A stretch of 64,000 nt of DNA from Saturnia japonica (GCA_033032175.1 CM065334.1:8181705-8245704), one strand, 5' to 3'. Shown: positions 49,401 through 63,578, numbered from the stretch's first letter. A program made the numbers and translations. Notes: a model not told the origin generated them from the sequence alone.

Positions 49401-52400
49401 ATCTAATCATGGTATTGTTCATCAGACCTCTACTCCGTACACTCCGCAGCACAACGGTTTGGCTGAAAGAATGAATAGGACTCTGGTCGAACGAGCAAGG
49501 TGCATGTTATTCTATGCTGACCTAGAGAAGCGCTTGTGGGCTGAAGCTTTGGCAACTGCTGCATATGTTGTAAACCGTTCCCCAACTAGGGTATTGAAAG
49601 GTAAAACTCCATATGAGATATGGAGAGGAAAAAAACCCAATTTATCACACCTGAGAATATTTGGCTCTGACGCTATGGTCCATGTACCAAAAGAAAAACG
49701 CCAAAAGTGGGATAAAAAATCAATAAAGATGGTATTGGTGGGCTATTGTGAAAACTCCAAGGAATATCGTTTGATGGACCCTAAAACACATAAAATAATA
49801 AAAAGTAGGGATGTTGTTTTCATGGAGAATTACAAAGATAATATCAATATACAGTGTGAAATTAATGTTCCTGTTGAGGAGAGCCAGCCAACCAGTTCCA
49901 GCTCTGTTTCACCATTTAGTCAGAAGCCAGAGAGTACTGGTGTTACTCAGTTACAAGAAATATGCACTCGGGAGTCCTCACATGTAAAGTCAGGTAAAGG
50001 CTCAGATACACAAAATTATAGTGAAGACTCAAGTGACACTGATGCCGGAGAACTGGATGAAACTTACTATCCTTCCTCTTCAATGAGACAGGACTATAAG
50101 AGTAATATTTCCTTAAGACCATTGCAGTCCCGATTACGGAATACACAAAATAATGCACAGAATGACAAAAATAGTTTTTTGTGTTTGCTTACAGACACAA
50201 CTGATCCACAGACTGTTGAGGAGGTTCTATTATCACCAAAATCAACAGAATGGAAAAAAGCCATGAATGAGGAATATAGTTCTTTGATGAAAAATAAAAC
50301 GTGGAGTTTGACAGACCTCCCTCCAGGGAAGAAGGCTCTACCATGTAAATGGGTATTTAAAACAAAAACTGACCAGAGTGGAAATACAATCTGTTACAAG
50401 GCTAGACTTGTGATAAAAGGGTATGCACAGAAGAAGGGCATGGACTATGAGGAAACATACTCGCCAGTTGTAAGATACACAACAATTCGATATTTATTTG
50501 CTCTGGCAGCCAAATATGAACTAGAAATTGATCAAATGGATGCTGTATCGGCGTTTCTACAGGGAGAGATTGATAGAGATATTTACATGCAGCAGCCAGA
50601 TCAATACAAACAAGGATCTCAAGTATGTATACTACATAAATCCATATATGGACTAAAACAGGCCAGCCGCTTGTGGAATATTAAATTAAATAATGTTCTA
50701 CATGAACTGGGGATGCAACAATCTAAAACAGATCCTTGTGTCTATTGGAATGCAGAAAAGAACACATTTATAGCTGTCTGGGTAGATGATTTAATATTGT
50801 TTACTGCTCAACAGTCTATGAAAATTTTATTGAAAGAAAAATTGAAGCAACGCTTTGAAATGAAAGATCTTGGCCCCGCAAGTCAGTGTGTAGGTTTACA
50901 TATTACCAGAGACAGAGACAAAGTAATGATAGACCAAGAAAAATATATAAATGAGATACTGGCAAGATTCAGAATGTCAGATTGTAAGCCTGTAAAAACA
51001 CCAATTGAAGTTGGTATGAAATTTAATGAAAACATAGAAGAAGAAAAATTAGCTGATAGTCCTTATCAACAAGCTATTGGCTCCTTACTCTATGTAGCTC
51101 AAGGTACACGACCTGATATATCCTTTGCAGTGAACACACTCAGCAGATATAACAAAAATCCAAAAGCTACGCATTGGTGTGCAGTGAAGAGAATCTTTAG
51201 ATATCTACAGGGCACAAAAAATTTGAAATTAGTTTACACCAAAGATGGTAATGAGAACATCACAGGATATTGTGATGCTGATTGGGCGAGTGACGTGCAT
51301 GATCGTAAGTCGTGCACGGGTTATATTTTTATGTTACAGGGAGGTGGTATTTCCTGTCGGCCACAGAAACAACAGACCGTCGCATTATCGACAGCTGAAG
51401 CTGAATATATGGCGATGTCTTCCGCAGCGCAAGAGGCGCTGTGGCTGCAACAACTGCACGATGAACTTGGCCAACAGCAGAGCAACCCACTTGTCATCTT
51501 TAGTGACAATCAAAGTGCGATAAAACTCTCCATCAGTGATTGTTATTTACCTAGATCTAAGCACATAGATATTCGGTATCATTTTTTAAAGGACCATGTC
51601 AATAACTTACAAATAAAGTTTTGCTATATAAAGGGTGAACAAATGGTTGCGGACATATTAACAAAGGGTACTGCTGCTGACAAACATTTATATTGTTTAA
51701 GAAAAATGGGATTGCGTTCCAAGGGAGAGTGTTGTTGAATATGGAACGAAACCATTTTTAGTTCCTTTTTTCTGAACGTACAGCGCTTCCTTCCTGCTGT
51801 CACTTCACTTGTTCTGTAACTGTAAAGTTGTACTGTAATAAAACCAAGTTTATGAAAGAATATGTTTTATTTACCACATCTACGCAATTTTCCTTCAGCT
51901 ATAAATTGTAAATATAAGTTCAACCAAAAAAAGAACATTCTCTTAAGATGTTATAATATTAAGTAGGGATACATTATTATTATAATTCTTGTTAAACAAA
52001 AATTGTTATATCAAAAACAAAAATGTGTGCCAGTCACAAAAATAAAACGTTAAGGCCACATTCTCCAAAATTGTAGCGTAATTTGTAGGGTAAGAGAACA
52101 AAATTTTTTGAAGTGAAAACTTTTTCATGAAGGTTTGGTTGTGAGTAAATTCACGTAAGTCGTCATTGACATGGTCACGTGACGTGTTAACGATAAACGG
52201 AGTCTTTCCAGCAATATAACCTAAAAATTAAGAAAAAAAATCTATTTATTTGGATATCCAACAACTGTTTGTTTGTAGTTTTAAGTTTTCACTTCTGTCG
52301 GCAACCGTCATGACTGCTTTGTCTTTTTTTTTAGCAATTTTATATTTAATCATATTTACGGAATGGTGGACTACCCTACTTTTCGGAATGTGGCCTATTT

Positions 52401-55400
52401 GGTAATGTTAACAGTCATAGTTATGTGAAATGGTGATATGGTAATGTGATTTTAAGGTCGGGTCTAAGTTCTTTCAAATCCAACGTACAGACAGGACCAA
52501 AATCTATACATATATAAAATCAATGATAGTTATATTTTCATATGCTTAGTTTTAAATTAATGGTAAACTATCTAAGATTTTACTATATAAAACTGAATAC
52601 TAAAAGCACTCTTAATTTTTTTTTCCATTTATTTCAGTGCGAAAAGTAGAAGACTTATGTCTGTATCTCTGAATAACCTGAAAATGGCTTTAAAACACAG
52701 GGACGAGAACATCTTGAAGTCCATTATTTCCCAAACCTCACCCTATGTGTAAACACCCAGACACAATAACAACCCCAATATTTCTGTAAATTTAGTACAA
52801 CAATAATCTTTTGTTATAGTAATAATCAACAGTGTATAACAATTTATATGTAATTTAGTGATAAGTTTCGTTATTAATTATACTAAAATAAGGCTCACTT
52901 AGTTACAATTACATAGCTGCATTTGCAAGTGCATCTTTTTCCATGGCAATTTTTAATGTTTAATACACACATCAAAAAAGTCTAAGCAACATACGTGATA
53001 TTACAAATTATTCCATTTATATTAATTAATTTCTAAATATTTACTCAAACAAAGTGCGTAGGTAAGCAAACTTTTTTGTTATTGATGACATACTGGCTGG
53101 TTGTAAAATAAAAATTTGATTATGTTTTGTTTTTTCATAAAATTCAAATGACTGCGAATTTGTTTGAATTTAAGTGCGTTTTAATTGCTACGTTTAGTCT
53201 TGATTTTATAATTTTACCAACCATTTAAATAAAGTTAGCGACAAAATTGAATTGTTAGATATTCTTTATGTCATGAAGCGACGTCATTTGATGGCAGATG
53301 AAATGCAAAGAGCTGTAGGGATGTTGCAAGCGGGAAGTAATCTCAGGTATCTCGACATTTTGGCATTCATAGAAGTGTTATTTGTCGTCTTTGACAGCGC
53401 TACAATAATACAGGAGAACCCGCTGAACAGCATCCAGGCCGTAAAAGGAGTACAACCACTCGGCAAGACCGGTACATACAACTGACTGCAAGACGCCAGC
53501 CGATGTTAACCGCTCGAGAGATACGTTTGAGGCTACAAATTTCAAGTGGTGTTGATGTAAGTCCTCAAACTGTGCGAAATCGACTGCATAAGTACGGCCT
53601 ACGAGCTCGACGCCCAACCAGGTGCCCACCGATACGTCACGGGAATCGCGCTCGTCGATATGAATGGTGTAGAGAACGCATAACATGGACCCAGGAACAA
53701 TGGGATAAAATTATGTTTTCCGATGAGTCGCGATTCGGGTTTAAGCCTGATACAAGAAGGGTGCGAGTGTATCGTCGGCCCGGAAATACTGAAAGTCTCA
53801 GGTGCGTTCAGGAAGTTCATCCATACAGCGGCTCAACAGTTATGTTGTGGGCGGGTATTATGAAGAACAGGCGAACTGAACTCGTTTTTGTAAATGGAAA
53901 CATGAATGCTGAAAATTACATTGAGGATATTCTCAGACCTTATGTCTACCCATTTGCACAAACCTTTGGCTCCGATTTTAGGTTAATGCATGACAATGCG
54001 CGTTCACATACAGCTCGGCGAACCAGTGAATACTTTGCAACGGAGAACAACAATCGCCAGATCTCAACCCCATCGAGCACGCATGGGACATGCTCCAGAG
54101 ACGTGTTTTGAAGGACTTGGACGGAGCGACAACAACCCAACAGCTGAAGGATTTGCTACAATTCCATTGGGAGCGAATACCGCAAGATGACATAAACAGT
54201 CTCATTAATTCAATGAATAATCGTTGCCGACAAGTTCTGAATAGCAGAGGAGCCCATACCTTGTATTAAATTGTTCTATTCTATCATAATAAATACATTT
54301 ATTTTCTTTAGAAATTTCATTTTGTAAAAAAAAACTTTAGTTTCTTATGTATCTTAGTTTCTACAGTATATTCTAATATTTTATTCATTCATTTCTGTTA
54401 TTAAAAGAACTTATAAAGACAACAGCTGTTATTTTTACATCATAGAACCCTAAAGATATTATTTTAAAAATAAAATACAACGTTATAATGTGAAGAACCA
54501 TCCTAAAATTTAAATTAGTACATGTTGCTTAGACTTTTTTGATGAGTGTATTATAAAAGCACCCACTTAAAAAAAAGGATCGTAGGTTACATTTTACATA
54601 CATTCTCCTCACCACAATTTTGCCTCAATTTTGGGGAATGTGCCTTAAGCGCCACCTCCACGAGCGAGTGTATCGCGGCGACATTGTCATCCTGCCACTT
54701 CAATCTATAGTATGAACTATTGCGGTAATGCGACGAGTGACATTAACGAGGAAAATGCTAACAAGATATGACCTTCACAGCGCACTCGCCGTAAAACGTG
54801 ACGCGCTTAACTCCACTAACCCTCACCCAGCACGTATCACTCGAACCAGCTATTCCTGCATTAGGGGGCTTACAAGTATTACGTAACGCAATTTGGGGGA
54901 TGCGAGGGGTCTTATAAAACGCTACGATGCGTCATAACGGCAGGAGGGGGTTCGAACAACGCGTTACGTAAATTGTTTTTTTTATTTAATTAAAAAAGTA
55001 GAAAATTAAAATTTCCCAAGTTGGCAACCCTGTTCGTTTATGTTGTACGGGGAATGTCTCGACTGTAACGTCCACAAAACAGGTAGATTTGCATCATCAG
55101 CTGTTATTGCCCTATAAAAGCTCTCATGCTGATATGCTGGCTTGGGTGTTACGTAACGTTTAAAGAGGTACAGGGTACAGAAAAATGTTTCGGCGCGTTA
55201 CATGGGGAGGGTCAAAAACCTTTAAAAATTGCGTTACGTAATACTTGAACGCCCCCTATACCTGTCTGACAAATCAAGCGTGTTGATTTTTTTTCTTTTA
55301 TTTATAACAACAACTGTATATACACTAGCGTTCTGGCACAATGCACGTCATAATAATCATTAACACTATTGACACTTCTGATTTCATTATTGCCTGTCAC

Positions 55401-58400
55401 CGCACTGAGCTCTTTTCAACAAAACTTTGGCTGCACCACGAGTTGTTGCGGTAATACCGTCGACACACACATGTGTAAAAGGAGATCAGTCGACGATAGT
55501 GTTATTGTTTTTGTTTAATTCTAATGATAAACTATGATTGCAATAGATTTCGTTTTATTCAGAATCAGAGCACAAATACAGAAAAGCTAATACCACAGAA
55601 CGACATCGGGGAAAAAGGTGTCAAACGTGAATGTCAAAACTAACACTTCTTAAACCGTTTACAAAGCTACCAAGAGAAGGTCTTTCATTATTCTGTATTG
55701 CGTTTAAAAAGAAACACCAACAGATAGTAGGGCGGATTGGTGGCGATACTCTCGCTAGTGGAGGTGGCACGTAACGATAAACAGCGCTCATAACAGTGAG
55801 AATATTAAAAAAAAAATCCGTATAAAAAAATAATAAAGAAAATGCTCACGTGATGAGTTTGTCGATGTTTCCGAACCACATCGCCGCATCGTAGTATCCA
55901 AACAACTGGCCCATCATCACCATAACATTCTTCGTGGTATAATAAGGTGACTGGCGGTGAAGCATGGACTGGATAAATAAGTCTACCTGCGTTAACAGAT
56001 TCTTGTCAAAATAATTGTTTTTTTTTTTTTACGATTTCCAAAAGTATTAATGACAATTCTTATGGCTTATTAATTTCGAAATATACTTCCCGTCTGTGAC
56101 ATTTAATTAAAATCGGTTGAGAATTATTATATATAATTATAATTCTTATATCTTTTAGATAGGACTAGCTGGCCCGCGCTACTTCGTCTGCGACACATAA
56201 GAGAGAGAAAGAGAGAGAGAGGGTTAGAGAGAGTGGGTCGTAGGCACCTATAATACAATTCTAAATGAGTTGAAACTTTCTTTGTTTTATCTACAAACTT
56301 ATTTGAGCACCATTGGCCCTCCCCTCCTCACATGACTCCCCACATCATTCCGCATAATAAAAATGCGGGCGCGGTACATGATCATTATTTTTCTGCGGAG
56401 TTATTTTAAAACTGTGATATCTCCTATGATATTCATTTAAAATCAATTGTTGTAAAGGGTAATTTTGTTGAAATTGAAACACTTATGATGAATGACGTGT
56501 TTATTTCGATACGGATTAATACCTTGTTTATGAAAACACACTCGCTAATAATGCATTATTTTAGAAAAAAAAATTATTATCATAAAAAGGGTTATGTTCA
56601 GTCAACTTTAAAAGATAGATATTTGCTATCGCGGACTTTTTTTTAGAACTTTTTAAGAGAAACAATTCCGTCACACATAATTGTTACGTAACTGTAACCA
56701 TTGACGCAGCGCACGCAATGGAAACTTTCAATAGAAATAAATTTTCCCCGTTTTTGCAATATTTTTCATTGATGCTCCGCTCCTATTGGCCGTAGCGTGA
56801 TGTTATATAGCCTATAGCCTTCCTCGATAAATGTGCTATCCGACACTAAAATATTTTTTCCATTCGCACCAGTACTTTCTGAGTTTAGCGCGTTCAACTA
56901 ACCAAACAAACAAACTCTACAGCTTTATAATGTTAGTACCCATAGATGTCTATCGGATAATTGTCTGCCAGTTGATCTCAGGATTCATCCAATTTTTATT
57001 AAATATCTACTTAACCACCTTATGGAATCCACTATTTTTTGTAATTTATTTTACTATAAGAAATCAAACTGAAAAAATAAATATCTGAAATTAAATCATC
57101 ATGAGAATTATTTTTCGCAATTCCCCGTGCTAAGCTATGAATAAAAACGTGTTTTTTTTATAACAGAACTTGACGGACTCGGATCAGACATTATTAAAAA
57201 CAAAAAATAACATGGAGTCGCAACTTGAGTATTAACGCGATCAGTAAGCGTACGATAACTGTCAAAGACAGCATTCACATCACTACAGTGCGGGCGCGTG
57301 AGGCGAGGCGTACGGACGGCGGGGGGAGTTGCTCCCTCTCTTCACCTCAGATCCTGACTGCATTCACCACTCGCGCTTACTATAGGTGGAGTATATGAAA
57401 CAATCAAGCGGGGTCGTAGGGATCTGTACTCGATTGGATCGTGACCTACCAGCGATCTCTTGTGACGCCTTCAACTATAGCACCCACCTAGAACGTATTT
57501 AAAATTCCAAAGGATGTTTAAAGTTTTTCCTTCAAATGACGCAACTGAAACATTCGTGAGTGTCAATGCTCAAACATAAGCGCTGAGTGTCTCACCCGTT
57601 CTTCGATGTTAGGAGAACGTGTCATCGGAGCTGATGAGGAGCGGGCTGTCGCAATGGCTTCCGAAGCAGAACCCTGGCGGTGACCAGTAACCGTCGAACA
57701 GTTTATGAGTGTAGATATCAGTTCCAGAACCTAATATTAAGAAACGCTTTAAGTATTGTACCACTAAAGAACAAATTCCAGTAATATAAATATCTCAATT
57801 TTGCCCTCCCAACTAGGGTTGTTGCGGATGCAGATGCGGATGCGGATTATTAGAGGCTCACATGCGGACTTCAGGATTTTTTAAACATAATTCAATTTTA
57901 AATACATAAATAAATGAAAATCGATTTAAATTTAATGTTTAATTAATCATATTTTGAGAACAAAAATAATACAGTTTTTAGTCTGACGTATCCGTTGTTT
58001 CAGTTACTAAAGTTAGACAAATATAACCTTTAGTCAGTACTTTTTTTCCAGGATTGATAGGTCATCAATGAATAGATTATCCTATCTACAAAATTTATAT
58101 TATCCATATCCTATGGTTTGGATAGATAAGAGAGAAGCCGATATCTGTCTTGGGTTAAATATAGTACTTATTACAAATATGTACTAATCGAGGATAGTAA
58201 ACTCAGATATGTTATTGAAAACGGCCATTAGTCAAGCTAGATTTTGTCAAAGATCAGCACAATGTTAATACTAGAAATAGAGATACATTAAAACAAAAGA
58301 GTGGTCAAAATCTATCCCCTGGTTTGTGCGTGATGCGCGCACAACGGCAAAGCTATAATTTTATTTATATAGAAGAAAGTACATATTATATATACCAGTT

Positions 58401-61400
58401 CGGAGCCATGGTCTCGCAACACAAGTTGTCTTTAGTTTTCTACAATTTGACAACCTCACATTTACCGCGTGGTCAGCTGTCAACTGTCACTTTTTGTTCT
58501 TGATTCACGCGTAGCGCCGTGCCACTATTATTTGTTTTGAGAAGTTATGTTTTTTGATCGGTTGATTGAATACGTTTTTGTTGGGCTATGGGACGAGATA
58601 TATTCTCCCTACATTACGGCCAATCGTTATTGTCTTAAAGGTCAATGTGTCGGTTTGAGTTACGCGCACCTCCGTTTGATAACTTGAAAAAGACATTGTA
58701 ATTGAATGTTTGAACAGGGTTGGGTTGCGGGGGGAGGTCCCCTTGATACGGCCGTTGTTATATCGTGTAAACTTATAATCTCACCACGAGACGAATTGAT
58801 GTGAGAAGCCGATGGACGACGACCTGACTCGACTTTTCCCATCTATCCCTTAACTGTTTTCGGTGAAATAGTGGAGCTTCTTCCGTCAGTGAAAGCACAG
58901 ACAGTGGTGAGTTTATTTATATTATTGTAAAGTGTTGTAAATTTGTCAACCCTGCGAAACGCAGGCCATTGTTGTTTCTATCACTCCGTCGAGGGTTCAG
59001 ATGAGAAGTCTTTCATTGCGCTTAAATGCTAATCCCTGAACACTTGACGGAGGGCATAACACTAACTGTGTGCCACGTTTTCACCCGTGTTAAAATCCGT
59101 TCAAGCAAACAAACAATTTCTTAAGCTTTATATTATTAATAAGTACTGGTGAAGATAATGTAATAGGTACCTAAATCATCACTACCCCTCCAAAGAAATT
59201 CCATAGATTTCCGCTGCATTCTGGCGAGCTCGTCATCAAAGCTGATGGGGTTAATGAACAAGCCGTCGAACCCCATACGCGCGATCAGTGAGGCGACTTC
59301 ACGGGAATGCCCAAACACGTCCGCCTGCCAACCGACTAACGGCAGGCCACACTCCAAGAAAGTGGCGTTCAGTTTCCTGTAAAGACAATAGAAACGTAAG
59401 GGGGACTGATTTTCGCGGGATCATCATGACAGGTGATGAATTGTTATTATCTACTTATACAAATAAATAAAACTTGAAGTGTGTGTTTGTAATGCCAAAG
59501 TAACAGCTTTTTACTAAATACATATTAAATTATATACGGTACTTAAACACAAATTTTTTAGCATTTTGTCTTTAAAAAATAACTGAGAGGGAGGGTAGCA
59601 CGATTCACGCGTATGCCCGATCGACGACATTCTGTATTCCACGCGAGCGCAGCCACTGAGCATGAAACCAGCTGTCGCCTGAAATCTTTCCAAGCCGTTA
59701 TGACCTGGTGACCTTCAAGAAGAGAACTTATTCTTCCCTAAAAGACTGGCAACGCATCTGCAAGCCCTCTGGTGTTGCGGATGTTTGTGGGCGGCGGTGA
59801 TCACTTTCCATCAGGTGCGCCACTTGCCCGTTTGCCCCCTTTTTACCATAAAAAAAAGTTATTCATAAACTTATATTATTTAGCCCTATGTTATGTAGTT
59901 TTGACGGCATTACATATAAACCTATAAACGATTAAAAGAAATAGATTTATTTACCTTAGAGAATATGTATATTGGTCGATGATAGCATGGTAGCTGGTGG
60001 TGGCTTCGTCCACCATGCCCCACGCACCACCGACGATGAACAGCCGACCTTGACGCAGCAGCTGGTACACCATGCGTCGGACTAATAAAACAAAAGTATT
60101 GTTAAACCTTTGGGTAGTGAAATGCCGTTTGTTTTCACCTAAGTGACGATCCGACATTAATCACAAAAAAATATTAAATGTACTTGAAAATAAACTTCCC
60201 AATATTATAAGCATCGTTTTAATTATTTAAATTATTAAATATGGTCGAATATTTTATTCTGTTCTTCATGTTTAACGAAACACAAATAACAGCGCATGAC
60301 GTCATACGTGTGTAAACGAACGTTACCCTATTGATGCGTTGAGCTGACATCTGTTTCCTTTATAGTTTTCTGCGTTTATTTAGTACTGACCTTACGTATG
60401 ACGCGGCAATTTATACACGTATACATTTGACTTTATTTTAATTACTTATAATGTATTATTTATGTGAAATTATATCTTTCCTAACTTTATACGAGCTCGT
60501 AAAGCCATTAATAAATTATTAATTAACGCTTTTTGAAAAGTTGTTTCAACAAAAATATGAACGTGAAAAGGGGACAATACTACTTTTCAGACCCTAATAA
60601 CTCAAGAACTATAAATAGATTTATTCGTGAAATTTGGGATTATAGGTGTTTATGGGAGGCTTATTAAACATACAAAATTTCAAGTTTCTTGGTCTTGAGT
60701 TACAGAAGGGGTCGAAAAAAGCTTGAAATGGTTCGTGTAAATATACACACTCGTAGGTGTGTCGCCCTTTTTTTTCGAACTTGCATGACCTGACACATTC
60801 CCGAAATTTGTAGTTGATAAGACAAAAGTGGAACAAACGGCATTATTCAGTTGTTCACTACACTGTGGTTTTACACAGTCTGTTGTATAAAATACTCCGT
60901 GGTCCTCTTGCATATTTCCTCCTTTTATCGCTTGTTATACTGGCTTGGTTGTCCAAAATGGAACTGTCCTGGCTCGGAATAAGGCTCGGTTATATACCCA
61001 AATAACTAGAATGACCTTGATCTATGTTTACCATACGACATCACTAAAAGAAGAGGAAGTGTTTTTTTTTTAATTCTTTAAAGGTTTTATCATTTGGCTA
61101 CAATATCACGTTATGTTAAGTTGATGCACAAATGACGAAATGTTTCGTTTTTTAAATTAAAACAAGTGACAGCAGAACTGTCAAAACTGTCAAAACAGAA
61201 CAATGAGTTTTTCATACAAAAATACCACTCCAATTTCCGGTAGACTTTTCAAAAATTTCATTTTATACAAACCTTGTCCTGACAATTACGATCACGGCAA
61301 AGAAAAGTTAACCAAATTGGTCAAGCTGTTCTCAAGTGATGAGCCTTCCCAAATTCGGCAATTGATTTTTTATATAAACAGATTATATGAATCCTTTGTA

Positions 61401-63578
61401 AGAGATACCAGCGACTTTGGGACTTTATCAGTTTAGCAATGGTAAATAGTAACTGTATTTACCTGTGGCGTCTCTGTTTGCCCACCAGTGGAACAAATAC
61501 GGAGTGTCTGACAAAGTGAATCTGAAAATTAAATTATTTAATCGCTTTGTAGTATGGAAATATTCCAATACTGGATAAAATCATCCTTTCTGCTTTCGAT
61601 TTATTTTGTTTCATAAGCCACAAATACAGGTAAGAGATCGAAAATTAAATAATAACTTAACTCTAAATACCTCTTTAAATCTAACTGGCGGTGTCCCAAT
61701 GATCGAAATTCGACCAGTGACTTTTTAAACCTATACTATTTTCTGTTTCACATTTACTGTATGAACCTAAACAATGAGTATTATATCACTTGCTGTCACT
61801 TTTCATTGAATGGAGTTAAGGTTTGCTCAATATGACCTTTTTTATGATAATAAAATTTGTTCGAAAATAATAAATTATTTGCGAAGGTGTTTTTATATAC
61901 ATGGTGTTAATCCTTATCGAAATAAATACGTTATTCATCGCAACTATTTAATTTTGTACAAAATTTCCCTTTACAGTAATTGATTTAAACAAATATCTCA
62001 GGATGTAGGCGCTAGCTCAGAGGAACTTTATATTTAAAATGCACGTGGCACAAGGCGAGGGAAGGAGTGAATAAATTGGTACTCACGTCTGGTGCAGGTC
62101 GCGTGCTGAATATCAGAGGTCGTCCGGTCAGCTTCACTCTCAACGCAAATTCGTTGTACAATATCACAAAACTTATATTGAGCACAAAATCCCTTAATAT
62201 ATTTTCAGGGCAATAAATTGAAGCAATCGAAGAATATTTGGCACAAATTAATTTCACTTGTTTATTTACGTTCGTTCGTTTGTTTCTTCGAGCGGCACAT
62301 GCGCAGTGCAACACTCCTACTTCGTACCGTCGACGCAGACAGACTTGCACCAGTCCGTGCAAGGGGTGGGGATCGGTGGTAAGGAAAACGGCCGGAGGGA
62401 GAGGGGAAAGAGGATTGTGCCTCATACCACGGCCTATTATATACAATTAGCGTAAACACAGGAGATATCACAGTTTTAATATAACTCGGCAGCAAAATAA
62501 TGATCAAGTATCGCGAGCGCATTTTTATTATGTAGAATGATGTGGGAGGCGGGCGGCACCTTTATTACGTAGCTTACGAGCCTGAAACTTTCTCTCTCCC
62601 TCTTTCTCCTATATGACACAGACGAAGTTGCGCGGGTCGGTTAGTAGTTTATCTTTTATTAAGGGCCCAGATAGTGATCGGTATATAAATATAGATTTGT
62701 TGGTATTTAAAATCGTATTTACATGAATGAAAATTGATTAAAAATATCTTACTTTCTGGTATCATCAGCCCATAGTTCACTGATGGTGTAGTCCAAAATC
62801 CTTTTCATGTTCATATGAGTCGTCTCGAAGAAATCATCGGCTGAAATTACAACCTTCTTTGTATGCTTTAAGTTTTTAAGATTTTTCTTGTATACGTAAA
62901 AAAAATTTCAAAATGAAAATAATACAAGCGGTTACTATTAAGAAATTGTATAATTTATGCAGTTAATAAAATTGAACTGTCTGTTTGTAATGTCAAAATA
63001 ACAGATTTTTACTAAACACATATCAAAGTATATATGATACCTATAACAAATAGCCCATTTTTTTAAGTTTTGTCTGTCTGTCAGTCTATCTGTTTGTTGC
63101 GGGTAATCTCCAAAACGGTTGGACCTATTTTGACGGGACTTTCACTGATAGATAGCTGATGATATAAGGAGTAACTTAAGCTACTTTTAATTTAGATAAA
63201 TAATTAGGGTTTCGCACAAATAAAAAAAACTGTTCAAGGTAAATCAATTCGGGCACTTAAATGGCTTATGCTGAGTAAACCATGTACTACATAATTGTAG
63301 GAACTACAAAAAAGTGCGGGAGAGTATATATCTATCTTCTAAGGAACACCCACAATAACCATTTTTGTCTTTAAAATAGCCGAGACCGGGGTTGCAAGAT
63401 TTGCACGGGCATTCTGTAGTCCACGTGAGCGAAGCCACGGACACAGCTAGTTAAAAAAATAAAAAACAAAAATAAAAATGTTATTGCGATTTAAAATTAA
63501 CATATTTAGTTTTAGTTTCCCTAAAATTCATCAAATTTTTAAAACGTGATAACACCGTCGCCAGCTCCCGCGCGTCGC

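Larger units (their letters stand above)
47492..51897 (+). mobile_element. Complete Ty1/copia LTR retrotransposon, 4406 bp
   Basis: Two 168-bp LTRs (47492-47659 and 51730-51897) differ at only two positions that I found. They are flanked by the 5-bp duplication GCTAT (47487-47491 and 51898-51902). The primer binding site TGGTAGCAGAG (47660-47670) abuts the 5' LTR and matches the 3' end of initiator tRNA-Met. A purine tract AAGGGAGAG (51721-51729) abuts the 3' LTR. One intact gag-pol frame lies inside. It sits in an intron of gene 2, antisense to that gene. Near-identical LTRs mean a recent insertion. Confidence 0.95.

Noticed and set aside
58660..58842. Small minus-strand frame in the gene 2 intron
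   Set aside because: 60 codons without motif, splice signals or homologous exon. Gene 2 phases do not need it.
62012..62446. Minus-strand open frame of 144 codons as a gene
   Set aside because: It coincides with a block inserted in repeat family R. No motif or conserved exon structure, and the gene 2 exons on either side join in phase without it.
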